Assembly: GCA_013397075.1 (NCBI GenBank)
Contig: VWZS01001985.1
Location: forward strand, 186,001-250,000
Reading direction: 5' to 3'
Length of the DNA stretch: 64,000 bases
From: Rhabdornis inornatus
Lineage: Eukaryota; Chordata; Aves; Passeriformes; Rhabdornithidae
The first letter of the stretch is position 1. The number at the start of each line of letters is the position of its first letter. The notes below the pieces were generated by a model, which was not told where the DNA came from, searched no databases, and was given only the letters and a program-made list of their open reading frames with translations. Below, piece after piece: positions 1 through 11,835 of this stretch. The position numbers and the translations under genes were made by a program.

Positions 1-980
1 CCCCCTGGGTGGCCTGAAGATGTGCACTTCAGAGTGCAGGGAACACAAGCATCTTGGCAGCAGCTGCTGTAATCTGTGTTACACATCAAAACATTAATGC
101 TGCTCCTGGGCTGCACTTCTCATCAACCTGCAATTTGGAGAGGTGTCCCAGATTTAATACAAGCCTGGGAGACTACTGAGCACATCCTGGTTCATCTGTA
201 ATAAAAGAGGCTGCTGCTATGCCTTGCTTCTCCCTGTTGTGATTATAAAACAGCACATAATCTCTAAGTGTTGGGGGCAGGGATCTGCTCAGTTCTCAAT
301 TAGGGGATTTTTTTTTTCAGATTTCTGTAGAGGGAATGTGGCAACAGCAACAGGTTTGTACCAATTCTTTCCTATTTAGAGGTGTTCAAGAGATGACTTG
401 GAAAAAAACCAAACCACCAAAGTGTTCAAATTAAAAAAAAAAAATCTTTCCCCAAGGCAAAACATCCAATTTTGAGGTTCAGAATTCCTCCTACAGCTGA
501 AATGATCAGCATGAACTGTTCATACCACAATACAAAAAGAGGGAAGTTCTGCCAAGTGTACATTTTCCTGAAAAACAGATTCAGACAACACTGTGTCTCC
601 TCCTGCTGCTCCACACACCCAACCAGTGCTCCTTCCAGGAGCTTGGATGTGCAGGACAACAGCTCTGGATTCAAACATAACATATTTATACAAGTGTTTT
701 AGAGTTCTGATCAGGAAACGCCATCCAACTGCAATGGAATAAGGAATGGCACAAGAAGGCCACTCTTGGAGCAGGCTGGGGGTGGGCAGCATGTAAAGCT
801 GACCCTGGGATCAATAAGCACCATGGCATTGTTTCACTGCCAGGGCACAGTGCAGACACTGCATCCATGGGGAAATGCCACCTTAGAAACCTCCTCTCTA
901 ACTTCAGCTGGCAAAACCCTCCACTAAAATACACAGAGCTTGCCCAAAAACTCAAGACCAACCAGCTGCCCTCACCAGCC
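1..980. other. Non-coding DNA, no gene recognised
   Basis: Reading frames here are under 100 codons, overlap on both strands and show no recognisable domain. The only simple feature is an A-run near 433-444. I see no repeat family or RNA gene. Confidence 0.6.
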
Positions 981-1402
981 AGAACAGAACACAGTCACCA
1001 GTTTGGAAGAGACATTTAAGATCACTGAGTCCAACCCATGCCCTAACACCACCTCAACTAGACCACGCCACCCAGTGCCACATCCAGTCTGTTTTAAACA
1101 CATCCAGGGATGGTGACTCCACCACCTGCCTGGGCAGACCCTTCCAGTACTTTATCACTCTTTCCATAAAAAACTTTTTCTAATATCCAACCGGTATTTC
1201 CCTTGGCATAGCTTATGACTGTGTCCTCTCATTCTGTCATTGCTGCCTGGAGAAAGAGACCAACCCCCACCTGAGCACAGCCACCTTCCAGGGAGTTGTA
1301 GAGAGGGATAAGGTCACTCCTGAGCCTCCTTTTCTCCAGGCTGAACAACCCCAGCTCCCCCAGCTGTTCCTCACAGTGTTTGTGTTCCAAGCCCCCTCAG
1401 AG
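981..1402 (-). mobile_element. CR1 LINE, 5'-truncated 3' segment
   Basis: Read on the minus strand this is the last part of a CR1 retrotransposon: the end of the reverse-transcriptase frame followed by the 3' untranslated region. The plus strand shows the reverse complement of the conserved tail (tttggaagagacatttaaga), then the block around aacacatccagggatggtga, and further on cctccttttctccaggctga, which encodes the C-terminal part of ORF2. At about 420 bp it is one of the two longest CR1 pieces here, and it looks older than those at 8667 or 18899 because it carries more mismatches and small gaps. It is a dead fragment. Confidence 0.93.
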
Positions 1403-4400
1403 GTGCTGGGGCCAGGAAGCAATTATTAATTAAATGTATTTTATTTATCAATTAAATTTATTTATTTCCCACCCTCCATCTCCAGCTGGGGCAAGGAGGA
1501 GCCTTTTGAATGGTTTCCATCTCATTCCATAGCACAACGTTGCAGCAGCCTGCTACAAACCCCAGCCTCCCTTCTCCAAGGCCACCACCGCCTTCTCCCG
1601 CTGTCAGCACCAGGGCATATGTGCTCCTCAGCTTCCTCAAGTGTGCTATTCTGAGCCCTGCTAAGAAAAATCTATGACTTTACACCCTGTCTGAGCCTCA
1701 GCAGCAATCACTAACACTCTACATTTTCAAATTTCATCTCATTTCTGATTAAACTTTCTGCCATTTGTAATCTCACTTGGCGGCGTGCTTTTGTGCAGCT
1801 CAGTATAAATATGTGCTTTAGAATTAAACTGGTTCAGCAATTTTGACAATGATTTCTTGGAAATTAAGCTGGGACAATTTGTTTGGTTGAAGTGGAATAA
1901 TTTGAAACATATGACAGAAAGGCTATAAAGTACTTTGTAGTGTAGCACACTAATAAACATCAGCAATTCACATCTCATTTATGCCTGGTTATAGGGGTGT
2001 TAGGCAGAGGATTGTGACAATGCTGTAGGTATCCTCTGACCAAATACAGAAACAACATTTCTGCTTACACTATAAACTGCAAAGCAAAAGACCACACAGA
2101 GGTGACAAATATCCCAAGGAATAACCTGATTAATAGTAAGAGGGCTGAACAGCCAGAGGAGGGGCTCTAAAAGCCAAGGTTAGTCTCAAAAATGATGACC
2201 CCAAGCTCATGTTATCCCACTGCTCAACACAAGGCCATTGGACAACTACACTGGACCAGCTGAAAAATAATCCCTTTTTTTACAGCAGGCTGAAAACTTC
2301 AGGAGCTCTCCTCCAGCCACCCCAAAGCCCACGGCAGCAGGAAGAGACACAAACAGCCTCATCCACAGAGCTCCTCCTGCCCCCAAACCCGAGCTCCCCA
2401 GTGCTGGGGCTGCCCAGGAAGCTCTGACACACATCAGGCTCTGGGGAGCTGTGAGACACAGCTTTGCCTCATCCCTCACAAGGGACTACAATGCCAAAGT
2501 CCTCAAGAGACTCCTCAGCCCGGGAACACAAGGATTTCATCACTCCTGTGGGAAATATTACACACATGATTAAATTTGAGGAAAATTCTTGCCAAATAAC
2601 ATCTTCTCAAGTCCTCAAGCCCTCCATGCATGTCTCTGTGTGATATTCGGGGTAACTACTTCCCCAATTTCATGACTGCTTAGTTTTATAGCAATTTCTT
2701 CAGTCAATCCACCTAATTTTAATTCTTAAGCAGTTTAGCTAATGTTATTTTTGCTCCAAAACACTTTCTTCCACTCTTCTAAACTCCCATTCTGTCTTCT
2801 CTCTTAAATTCTTCTCTTTCTTAGCCTTTAAGAATCTCCTTGTTCTGTTTCTTCTCCACAGCCTACTTTATTCCTACATGTTCTCAGTCACCCCCAGACA
2901 TTTCTCTGGTGGCCTGACCCTCTCACATCCTGACTCATCTCAGAATAAACAAACAATTCTCCCAACCTCAGCATTCACTCAGATCCACCCTGCTAAGTTC
3001 ACAGCACAACACTCTGACAGACATCACTCCTCTGCAGTACTCCAGAGCTCATCACCAAATATTTAATATCCACTTCCAATATCCATCACTCAGAGATTCA
3101 TTTCCAATATGAATTAACACAGCAGGGGCAGAGCAATTATCTCAGGACCTAAGGAGTGCACTGGGTGAATATACACGGGGTGGTGTGTGTGCCATGGAAG
3201 ATGGAAAAGGAGGAGGAGGAGGGCCAGAGGCTGTCACTCTTCTGCAAGCTGCCAACAGCTTCACCTGGAAGGCTCAATGTCCAAAGTAACTCGGCACAAA
3301 CACTCCCACTGCCTTTTCTGACTGCTGACATATGTGTGGCTCCCTGGTCTCCAAATGAATCAGCAGCACTCATGGGTAAAGAAGGAAAAAATGCAGGGCA
3401 ATAGCTGAGCATTCAGTGCAGCAGATGGAGGCAACAATGATCCATCCCCCAAAGCAGCTATCAGAAAACCAACACATTCCCTGGGTGCTGATCCCAAATC
3501 TCCTCCCTCCCCACCCTCCTGGCAGCATCCCTATGCTGAATACACAGGCAGTAAACTCAAACTCCCCAGGTCTCTACAGGCATCCTCTCCCACTCATCTG
3601 CAATCCTGATGCCAAGCAAGGTGGTCTGCTCAGCAAAAATCAGGCACGCACAGAAAGCCTCAGCACTGTTTTCCAGGATTTCAAACAGGACAAAATCCTC
3701 AGATCTACTGTAAATACTTCCTTTAAAGCATTTCCAAAGTGCCACTGCCCGGTGGCACAGACTTTTAAACACACCAAATCATTAATACCATTAGACCAGG
3801 GATCTTTTCCCTGTGTCATGCAAGGCTGAGCTTCCATTCTTAAATAGAGCCTCAGAAAACTAAAGAAAAGGTGCATCCCTAATGAATACTGAAACACTCA
3901 GATTTTCATTCTCCACTTATCTCTGCTCTAGTGGTCTACTGATCTAGATATTTAACAATCTTTTCTAGCACAGCCAAATTGCAATTTCTCTCCCCATAAT
4001 TAATCCAAGGTGCTGCTGGACTTAGTAAAACTAAGGGACTAATTTAATCCTAGCTGAAATTCCTCCAAAATTAGTAAGAGCATACTTACAACATTATTGA
4101 ACCATTATTATTCCCACTTTTTTCCATTTTTTTTCTCACAGTGCTACTGAAGGGCTTCTTCATTAGCTTTTAACAGGAAATATATACAATAAACAAACCT
4201 TGGCTTTTTGCTGTGGTAACCATTTTCTTGGACAGTGAGACAAAACAAATTTAATTGAAATTATCTGCAGAAAACACCCATTCTGAGCTACCTGAGCTGG
4301 TATAAAGCCCAGTGATGCTCCCCACACACCTTCACACAGTTGAACCAGCCATCTTTCATAAACACACCTCCAGAGCCCCCCTGTTCAACCCCATACTCTG

Positions 4401-7400
4401 ACTGCAGGCACGAGGAGATATTTTTCCAACTCCGTGCAGCAGCAGGAGAGACCATGGCAGGGCCAATGTGCTAAGGAACGTGTAGGAGGCAGCAATAACA
4501 AACTGACATGAAGAAATAAGGTTGTAGCTGGAACAAATGGAGCTCCGTGGAGAAGTTTGGGGGGTTTCTCTCTGATCTAACGTGCCACCCCACCCACCAC
4601 TAGACCTAGATATGCCTGCCATCCCTCTGGCATGACCAAGCCACCCTGTGCAAAGGAGGCTTGAATCTGGGTTACCAGAGCTCTCCTGGAAAGTGCTTTT
4701 ATTCTTCAGCAAGCACCAACAAAACCTCATTTCCAGCAGGCGGAAATTATCCAGGATGAAGCTAGTTTCTCTATTGTCATTATCCAGCAGTGTTTTCTCA
4801 CTAGACATCCTGAATTTTCAAGTGGTGCAAAACATTTACTGAGGCCTGCATGAATACACTAAATTATGGCTTACCTAACAGCACCACCTCCTTCTAGCTT
4901 CCCACCTTCAGGCCAGATTTCTGTAATTTAGCAACACCACCTCATCTAAGGCTTGAAAAGCTTTCAGCTGGCTGAGCAGAGGCAGCAAATAAAGAGCAGT
5001 AAGGCTGCAAACATAACCAAGCTGGGACCCAATTCAGAAAGAAGACAGGGTAGACTTTTGCTCTCCAAAACTCAGAGGTGCACACAGCAGACCTAAACAG
5101 GCTACATTTTAATTTGCTTCTCTACATCCAATCTAGCAGCAATGGGAATTTCCTTAACTCAGGCACTCATTACTCCATGTCTGATTTAGTCACACAAAAC
5201 ACACTACCCCTTTAGGAAATTGTCTGGCTGTCTTGTTCACTTGTTATTGTAAGATAGGTCAAATAATCTCAGTATCTCTCTCAGTGTCCCAAATCCACAG
5301 TGCACAATGAACAGAGCTGGGCTCTGATAAGTGTGAACTAATTTAGTTTCATCCAGAACTTTGCCTTGTTTCCCTTTCCTCTGTGCCATGAGGTCTGAGG
5401 TTCACTTTCTTTCCTGGTTTCACTTGGTTTTTCACTGTATGCTCCTACATTGAAACACCAGCATCAGCTCAGGATTTGGAACATGCTTAAGAACACATCC
5501 TAATCCTTATTTTGGTGCTCACATCCTGTACTTAGATCCAGTGTTATATTACTGTTGTAGTACTATGTCTGCTGTTATATGAGGACCAGCAGTGGTGCAG
5601 CTGTGGTACAGATCACACATCAGAGCCAAAGCTTTATTTACAAAGCCAAAGCCAAACCCTGGGTGCATCTACATCCCACCTCAGGGACTGGAGTCCCAAC
5701 ATTCCCAGTTCCTCCATGTGAATCAAACCCTTCCCATGTTGTGTTTATCAGAAAGGAGCAGAAACAAGGATGTTCTGATAGGAAAATGAGTTAAGTACCT
5801 TGGCTCCCCCATCTGGCAAATGTCCCTCCCTGTCTGTATGCAGAACTCAGGACTCCTGTTTACCCATTGATTTTTAAATAACATTTCCCAACCTGGATGC
5901 ACAGAATGGCTCCCAGTAAATCTTCCTGCTGATGCCTTCCTGAGGCAGCCAACAGCCTGAACCAACAGCACTACCAGGGGCTCTGACCTCCCCCATCCAT
6001 CTTAATTAGGTATTAACTTCAAAAGGCTTTTTGCTACACAGCTCCTGCCAGCATCAAACAAAAAGACAAACACCAGCCTTAAGTTGTCAAAAATGTAATT
6101 ACAGGGTCTCTTGGAGAGGTGGCTCTGCCTGCTTCTCTGGTTTTCACTCCAGGAATTTATAGCAGGGAAACAGCACTTTAGCAACACTTAGAAGAGCCCT
6201 ACAATGAGAAAATACACCAAGAGATACTTGCACAAAGTACAGCTTTATCTATCTCAACAGCCCTATCAGGAGTACTCACATTGCTTATTTAGTGCTCTCC
6301 TACCTAGATTTCCAGATGTTCTCTACCTGTCCCTTTTTTTCAGCACAGGTGTGGACAGCCCATGCAGACCCTGCAGCCCAACCTGTTGCCATCCATCAAT
6401 TCATTTAATTACACAGCCTGTGGTGAAGCAAAGGATTCAGGAGAAAATGGGTTACCAGATAAAGTCACAAGGCATTCCAGAGCACGTGATTGCATTTGCC
6501 ACAGGAATTCCTTATGCACTACCAGCACAGTCCCTGCATCTCACACCAGAAGTGCCAAAAGTGGCCAAAATGTAGCGAGGAGCTCCTCCCGCTCAGGTAG
6601 CACCCAAGGCACCTTAATCCACTTATGAAGTCACTCATCTACCTTGCATTCTGCCTTAGGGAAACTGTGCTAATAAATAATTTTAAAAAATAATTAAGTT
6701 GAAAAAAATCCTAAGCATGCTCTGCAAATATGGTTTAGTTCACCCACAAACTGCTGTGACAATATTAAAGTCCTGCTCCTGCAGACCCAGGCTGAAAAAA
6801 AAAACAACAAAACAAAGCACATAATGGTAACCTTGAAAAATCAGGACTAGGAGGTTTCCTCCTAACACACCACACCCGATCCAGGGGCAGATCAAAGTGC
6901 AGCCATAGGGAGCAAGAGCAGAACCAACTACTCAGGAAAAATCTCAGCATTTATGGCTGTTCAGAGGCAGCATTTTGATAAGGGAACGTTTGGAGACTGG
7001 AATAATGTTGAACATTGTTATTCCTGTGCTCCTTTTTGCCTTGATGGGGCATAAGAGGCAAACACACAACTCTCTTTCCAACCCATCAGCTCACCAGGTG
7101 TTTCCCCCAGCATTGATATTTTTCTGGTGTCTATTTTATATTTTTGTCTGATGCAATAACTCCTGTTTATCTTTCCACGAGGTCCTTGGATCTGAAGAGT
7201 AATTGAAGCGCCAAGGACATTGGCATTAACAGTTTTCCTGTTGTTAGGACAAGGCCAAACAACTGCATTTAGCAAGAAATCTCTATGTGGATTACATCTG
7301 CATCTCTCCACCTTTTATCCACAGAAACTCAAGCATTCAGACAAGAGTGTTGAATGAAATGATTGTTTTCTGACAGAGTTGAGGCAGCTAACCCACACAA

Positions 7401-8666
7401 CAGAACACTGACATTTGTGCTTACAACTAAGAAATTGCTCTGCTCCACAGAGAAGCATTCTGGACTAAAACTTCCAAATAAAACATAGCCTTGCCTTAAA
7501 TCTATTTGTTTTTCCTATGCTAATACATTAACCAAAGTGGTTTGTATTACATGAAGCAGAGATTACAGTGTGAGTCACTAGAAACCCTCATTCTTCTTTC
7601 ACCTGATGACTTCAGGAAGCAAGCTGATGTCACATGAGCAGCAATAAAACCATCAGAACCAGGCAATTCATCATTGCAGCAAAGTGTTAAATAATAAGCT
7701 TCCCCCATATCTGCTTTCTCCTCTTTTAATTTAAAAAAATTCTTGCTACTTCGAGTTATTTTGAAGCTGTGTTTGTTTATTCTTCTGCCAAGTTGTTGAA
7801 ATACTTTTAGCAGAGACAACAAAAGGAAACAAATTATTTCACAGAAAACAGAATAAGAGCATTTAATGTTATAGTGAGAGCCAAATCAACTGTTCCTGTA
7901 ATAAATCTTTAATCCCCTGAAGATGTTCTCTTACAATAGCAGCACATTGAAGCAAGGAAGCAACACAGCTCAAGTCATTCAGCTGACAGTGCAGCAGAAG
8001 AACCATTCACATCTGACACAATGACTGCAACTCCTGGCTCCAAATGGACAAGCATTAAATAAATGGGATTGCAGTGGCAGGAACATCACCTGCAACCATC
8101 AGGTGACTCAAGGTTAAGAGCACTCACTGTCCAAGGCTCCTGTGGAACAACACTAAGGTGGATTATGGGCACTCCAAAGCTTGTGAGGTGGTGAAGAGCA
8201 GGGTTTAAGGGCTGCTCAGTGCCCTTCATGTGTTCTGCTCTGAGAAAGTGGCACCACACAGCTGCCAGTGTGCTGCTATCAACAAACAAAGTTATTTAAA
8301 CCTTCCCTTCACCCCTCAGGGGCAAAAGAGTCCTCCAGTGTGAACTCTTGCTCCTCTCTGTGTTTGACCACCAGATAAAAATATTCTCCCTTGTCCTGCA
8401 GTGCCCTCCTGGAGCCAAGTGCTGCTTCAGCCTCACCTGGGGCTCCCTACAGCTAAACACCAAGCACCTCAGTGTACCACCAGCTCTCCCTCCCTCCCTC
8501 TGTCACTGCCCAGCTTCTCTTGGGGCTTACAGAGCCCAGAAGCCAGGTCCAGAAAGGCTCTTGGTGGATCTCTGCCAGGAGGGGTTGTATGTCCATGCTC
8601 CTGGGCAAGAAAATTCCACCACACCTGAGTTTAAAGTGCTTGTAGCCCTCAGAGGTGTCCAGAGAC
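1403..8666. other. Long single-copy non-coding stretch
   Basis: More than 7 kb without a recognisable repeat or gene. It starts with an AT-rich patch (about 1424-1466, attaat and attta runs). The longest reading frames (minus 4356-4808 and plus 3416-3829) show no known domain, no signal peptide and no splice context I could defend. A short GGA run lies at about 3210-3221. Nothing else stood out. Confidence 0.55.
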
Positions 8667-8926
8667 AGAATCACAGAACCATGGGATGCTTTGGGTTGGA
8701 AGAAACCTTAAAGCTCAGCTCATTCCCGCCCTGCCATGGGCAGGGACACCTTCCACTGTCCCAGGCTGCTCCAAGCCCCAATGTCCAACCTGGCCTTGGA
8801 CACTGCCAGGGATCCAGGGGCAGCCACAGCTGCTCTGGGCACCCTGTGCCAGGGCCTGCCCACCCTCACAGGGAACAATTCCCCTTCTGTATATCAAATC
8901 TAAATTTCCCCTCTTTCAGACTGAAC
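8667..8926 (-). mobile_element. CR1 LINE 3' tail
   Basis: The plus strand begins agaatcacagaaccatggga and continues through the conserved CR1 blocks tgccatgggcagggacacct and ccaacctggccttggacact to ctctttcagactgaac, i.e. the element lies on the minus strand. About 260 bp, 5'-truncated. It closely resembles the opposite-strand copy at 18899-19260 and the same-strand copy at 25459-25684, suggesting one subfamily. A 199-codon plus-strand frame running through it is an accident of the CR1 sequence. Confidence 0.95.
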
Positions 8927-10984
8927 AGGGATTTGGTTTTAGTTTGACTTCTCCAGGTCTTGTGGCATTTTTAAGTTACCAAAAATCAATTTAATAAATT
9001 GAAAGGCATTAATATCATTCATCTGGCTGTTCAGTAATGCTTATCAAAATCCTAATCTCCAGTGATGACAGTAACCAGCTTTACAGCTAAAATAAAAGTA
9101 CAAGGGGTCTGTTGGGGAGCAAACTTCTTTTAGGAGATTTTTTTGTTTGAGGGGGGAAGGATTTTTTGTTATTGATTTGAGGAGTTTTTTGGTAAAAGGG
9201 AAAAAAATAAATTCACAGGCATTAATATCTGGGACACTGGAAGTTAAATTTGCCTGCAAAATGTCAGTCTCACCTGTTGGGGTGGGATGAACAAAGAGTC
9301 AGGTCACTGTATCAGTCCTTATTTGTTGTACAGGAAGATTTTTGTTTTAAAGAATCTCAGAAACACAACTGAGCTATTTACTCAGTCTTGCAGCCAAACT
9401 GTCACAAGGGCTTTTAGTACCAGGCTGAGCAGGATGTGCAAAGAAAAAAGCCCAGTGTGATCTAATCACAAGAGCCTGGAAAAGATGATTTTCAGTCTGC
9501 ACCAAACACAACTTGATTTTATTTGACCATTTTCCACAAACCAAATCAATATCTCAGAGCAGAGAAATCAATCAATGCACAAAACTTTTTCAATCATTGT
9601 GCTAAAGGAAGGGAATGCACAGGAAAAAGCCTTCCCTATATCAGAGCAAGTGCTGTGGCACAAGGAGCACACAGTGAGGGCAATGCCATGTGTGGAGGGT
9701 TAGTGCCCTTCCCAAACATAACAAAACTTCTCAGTACAACCATCTTTGAAAGGGTGGGGGGACAGAGAAACCTCAATGCCACCTCCTCCAAGTGATTTGT
9801 GAGAACTCTGTAGCACATTAAGGATATTGAGACATGCTAGGTTGGTTATGTTCTTTGGCCAGGCACCACCTCCTCTCAAACTTCCTCTCATTTATTTAAT
9901 TTCACAGGCCATTTGATTCTTCCATTTTCATTTTCGTGTTTTCTTTTAATTAAAAAAAAAGACTTTGTTTTTCATACATTTTAAGCTTTTTAAGAAATGA
10001 AGTTGTTGAAGCTGCTCTTTGTTATCCACATTTTCTGACAAGAATAAAAAGCTTTCCAGATGAGTATTACTGGCATATAAATTAAAACAAAAGAAAGAGG
10101 TGCTTATTGTTAGAGCTAGGAGACACCCTGTTCCTCTGTGGGGGCTGACCTTGATGGATGTGTAGCAAGTTGACTGTTTGCCAATAAATTTTACCTTCTG
10201 GGAGAAAAAAGGAAGCTGCTTCACCTGAGATCTTGGTTGGCATCACTTTGATGCTGACCAAGAACTGCCCCAACAGTTCCAGGGACCTTAAAAATTTCAG
10301 ATTTTGGACAAATCCTCTTTGCTCAACACATGAGACACCACACCCAGCAGGCAGAGGGTGTTGAACATGTTGAAAATGGAGCAGAAATCTGCAATAATAG
10401 CCCAGCTTTGACTGACAAAAGTGTAGGACACTGGTACTCAAGATGACACAACCACAAACCATGATTCTCTTACCAAACACATCCTTCCCCATCTCAAACA
10501 TTTCACAGCTGGCTCCAGGAGGAAAAGAGAGCAAAAACATGCTCAGTGTCATCTTTGAAACACCTTTTCCAACACTGCCAAGTGTTCAGGTTCATTTCCT
10601 TCAGTATGGAAAGCCTGTCAATCCTCACTACAAAAATGTGTCTTTCACCAAATTTTGCTCATCTCAGAAAAGTCCAGGCTTCCCCTGGAACAAGCCAATT
10701 TCTTTATGGCATTTAACCTTGATTATCCCTGTCCTGCTGTTCACATGGGAGGTCCTCACCTAACCATCAGATCCTTCCTCCAGCCACACAAACACTAATG
10801 CACAGCACAAACAGCAAGTCATGTCTGTATAGAGCAAAGGAACCACCTCAAATGAAAAATTCATTCATAGTCTTACCATCCCTACATGCCAAGTCATATC
10901 TGCCAATCATCCATGCTGATTTATTCAGCTAACTCTTCTGCTAAGACACACTGTCCTCAATTTCAGACATCTTTAACTCTCAGC
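8927..10984. other. Non-coding DNA, no gene recognised
   Basis: AT-rich sequence with short A and T runs (for example near 9950-9960). A 156-codon minus-strand frame (10082-10552) has no recognisable domain. No repeats identified. Confidence 0.55.
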
Positions 10985-11835
10985 ATTCTCTGCGGATATA
11001 GTTCTCCTAAGATTTTACCTTGAAAGCCCCCCTGCGAATCTGTATCTTAGCCACGAAGTGGTTGCTAAATGCAGCAAACTTCCTTTACAAATGCTTGGCT
11101 GGAAGTCAAGGATTCCTAAAGCCCTGGCATCTGGCTACAACCTGTTTCTAAAGCTTTCCCCAAAAGTAGTTGTAGTTTCTTGTTACCAGACTTTGTCTTC
11201 GGCCCAGGACCATCAGACTCAGCAATTTGTTTCTTTTGTCATTCCTAAATCCTCTCCACAGGGACCAGCACGTGGCTTATCCTCTGCTGGCACACCAAGT
11301 CCTACAGACTCACCAGGGTGTTCAGCTTTGCCCTGCAGCCCTGCCAAGTGCATTACTTCATTTCAACAAGGGAAGCCCCCATACCAACACTGTGTAACTC
11401 CCCCTTCGCAAGAATCCACCTTCTTCCAAGGCAAACTGCCTCGGTTTCTTTTCACTTCCAGCTTATTTGCATGAATTCGAAAATACAAAGTCTGGTTTTT
11501 ACACGTGTTCAATTTTGAGGTATTTCTAGCACTGGGCACTTACAGCTTTACAGGTTGTTGAAAGATGATCACTGAAACCCTATGACACTGCAAACTCCCC
11601 ATAGGAACTCGAGCACCTTTTAAGGGGCATTTTTAGCTTCTTAAATCCTTGCTGTCTATTCATAAGCCTTGCACAAGTTTTTTGGCTTCTGCTGCTATGA
11701 ATTTCCACAGTTCTTGGGACACAGTTGCTTTCTGCCAGCAGTCACCGCTGTATTTTCATCATTAATTCCACAGACAGGTCCATCCTGCAGCACACCCCAT
11801 AACGAGACTGTGCTGCTACTCTTTAAATAAACTCA
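10985..11835 (+). other. Possible degraded LTR-like or promoter-like block
   Basis: This block has somewhat more CpG than its neighbours. It contains an octamer-type motif (atttgcat, about 11465-11472) and ends with tttaaataaactc near 11822-11834, which includes a canonical AATAAA polyadenylation signal. These could be the U3-R-U5 remains of an old LTR, but I could not find matching TG and CA ends or a target duplication. It could equally be unique DNA. A 138-codon frame (11058-11474) has no recognisable domain. Confidence 0.2.

Noticed and set aside
4356..4808. 150-codon minus-strand frame
   Set aside because: No recognisable motif, composition unlike a folded protein, no splice or promoter context.
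8348..8947. 199-codon plus-strand reading frame
   Set aside because: The second half runs antisense through the CR1 tail at 8667-8926. The similar peptides at 19 kb and 31 kb come from the same repeat family, not from a gene family.
11058..11474. 138-codon plus-strand frame
   Set aside because: Overlaps another frame in the same block, and no domain or gene family was recognised.
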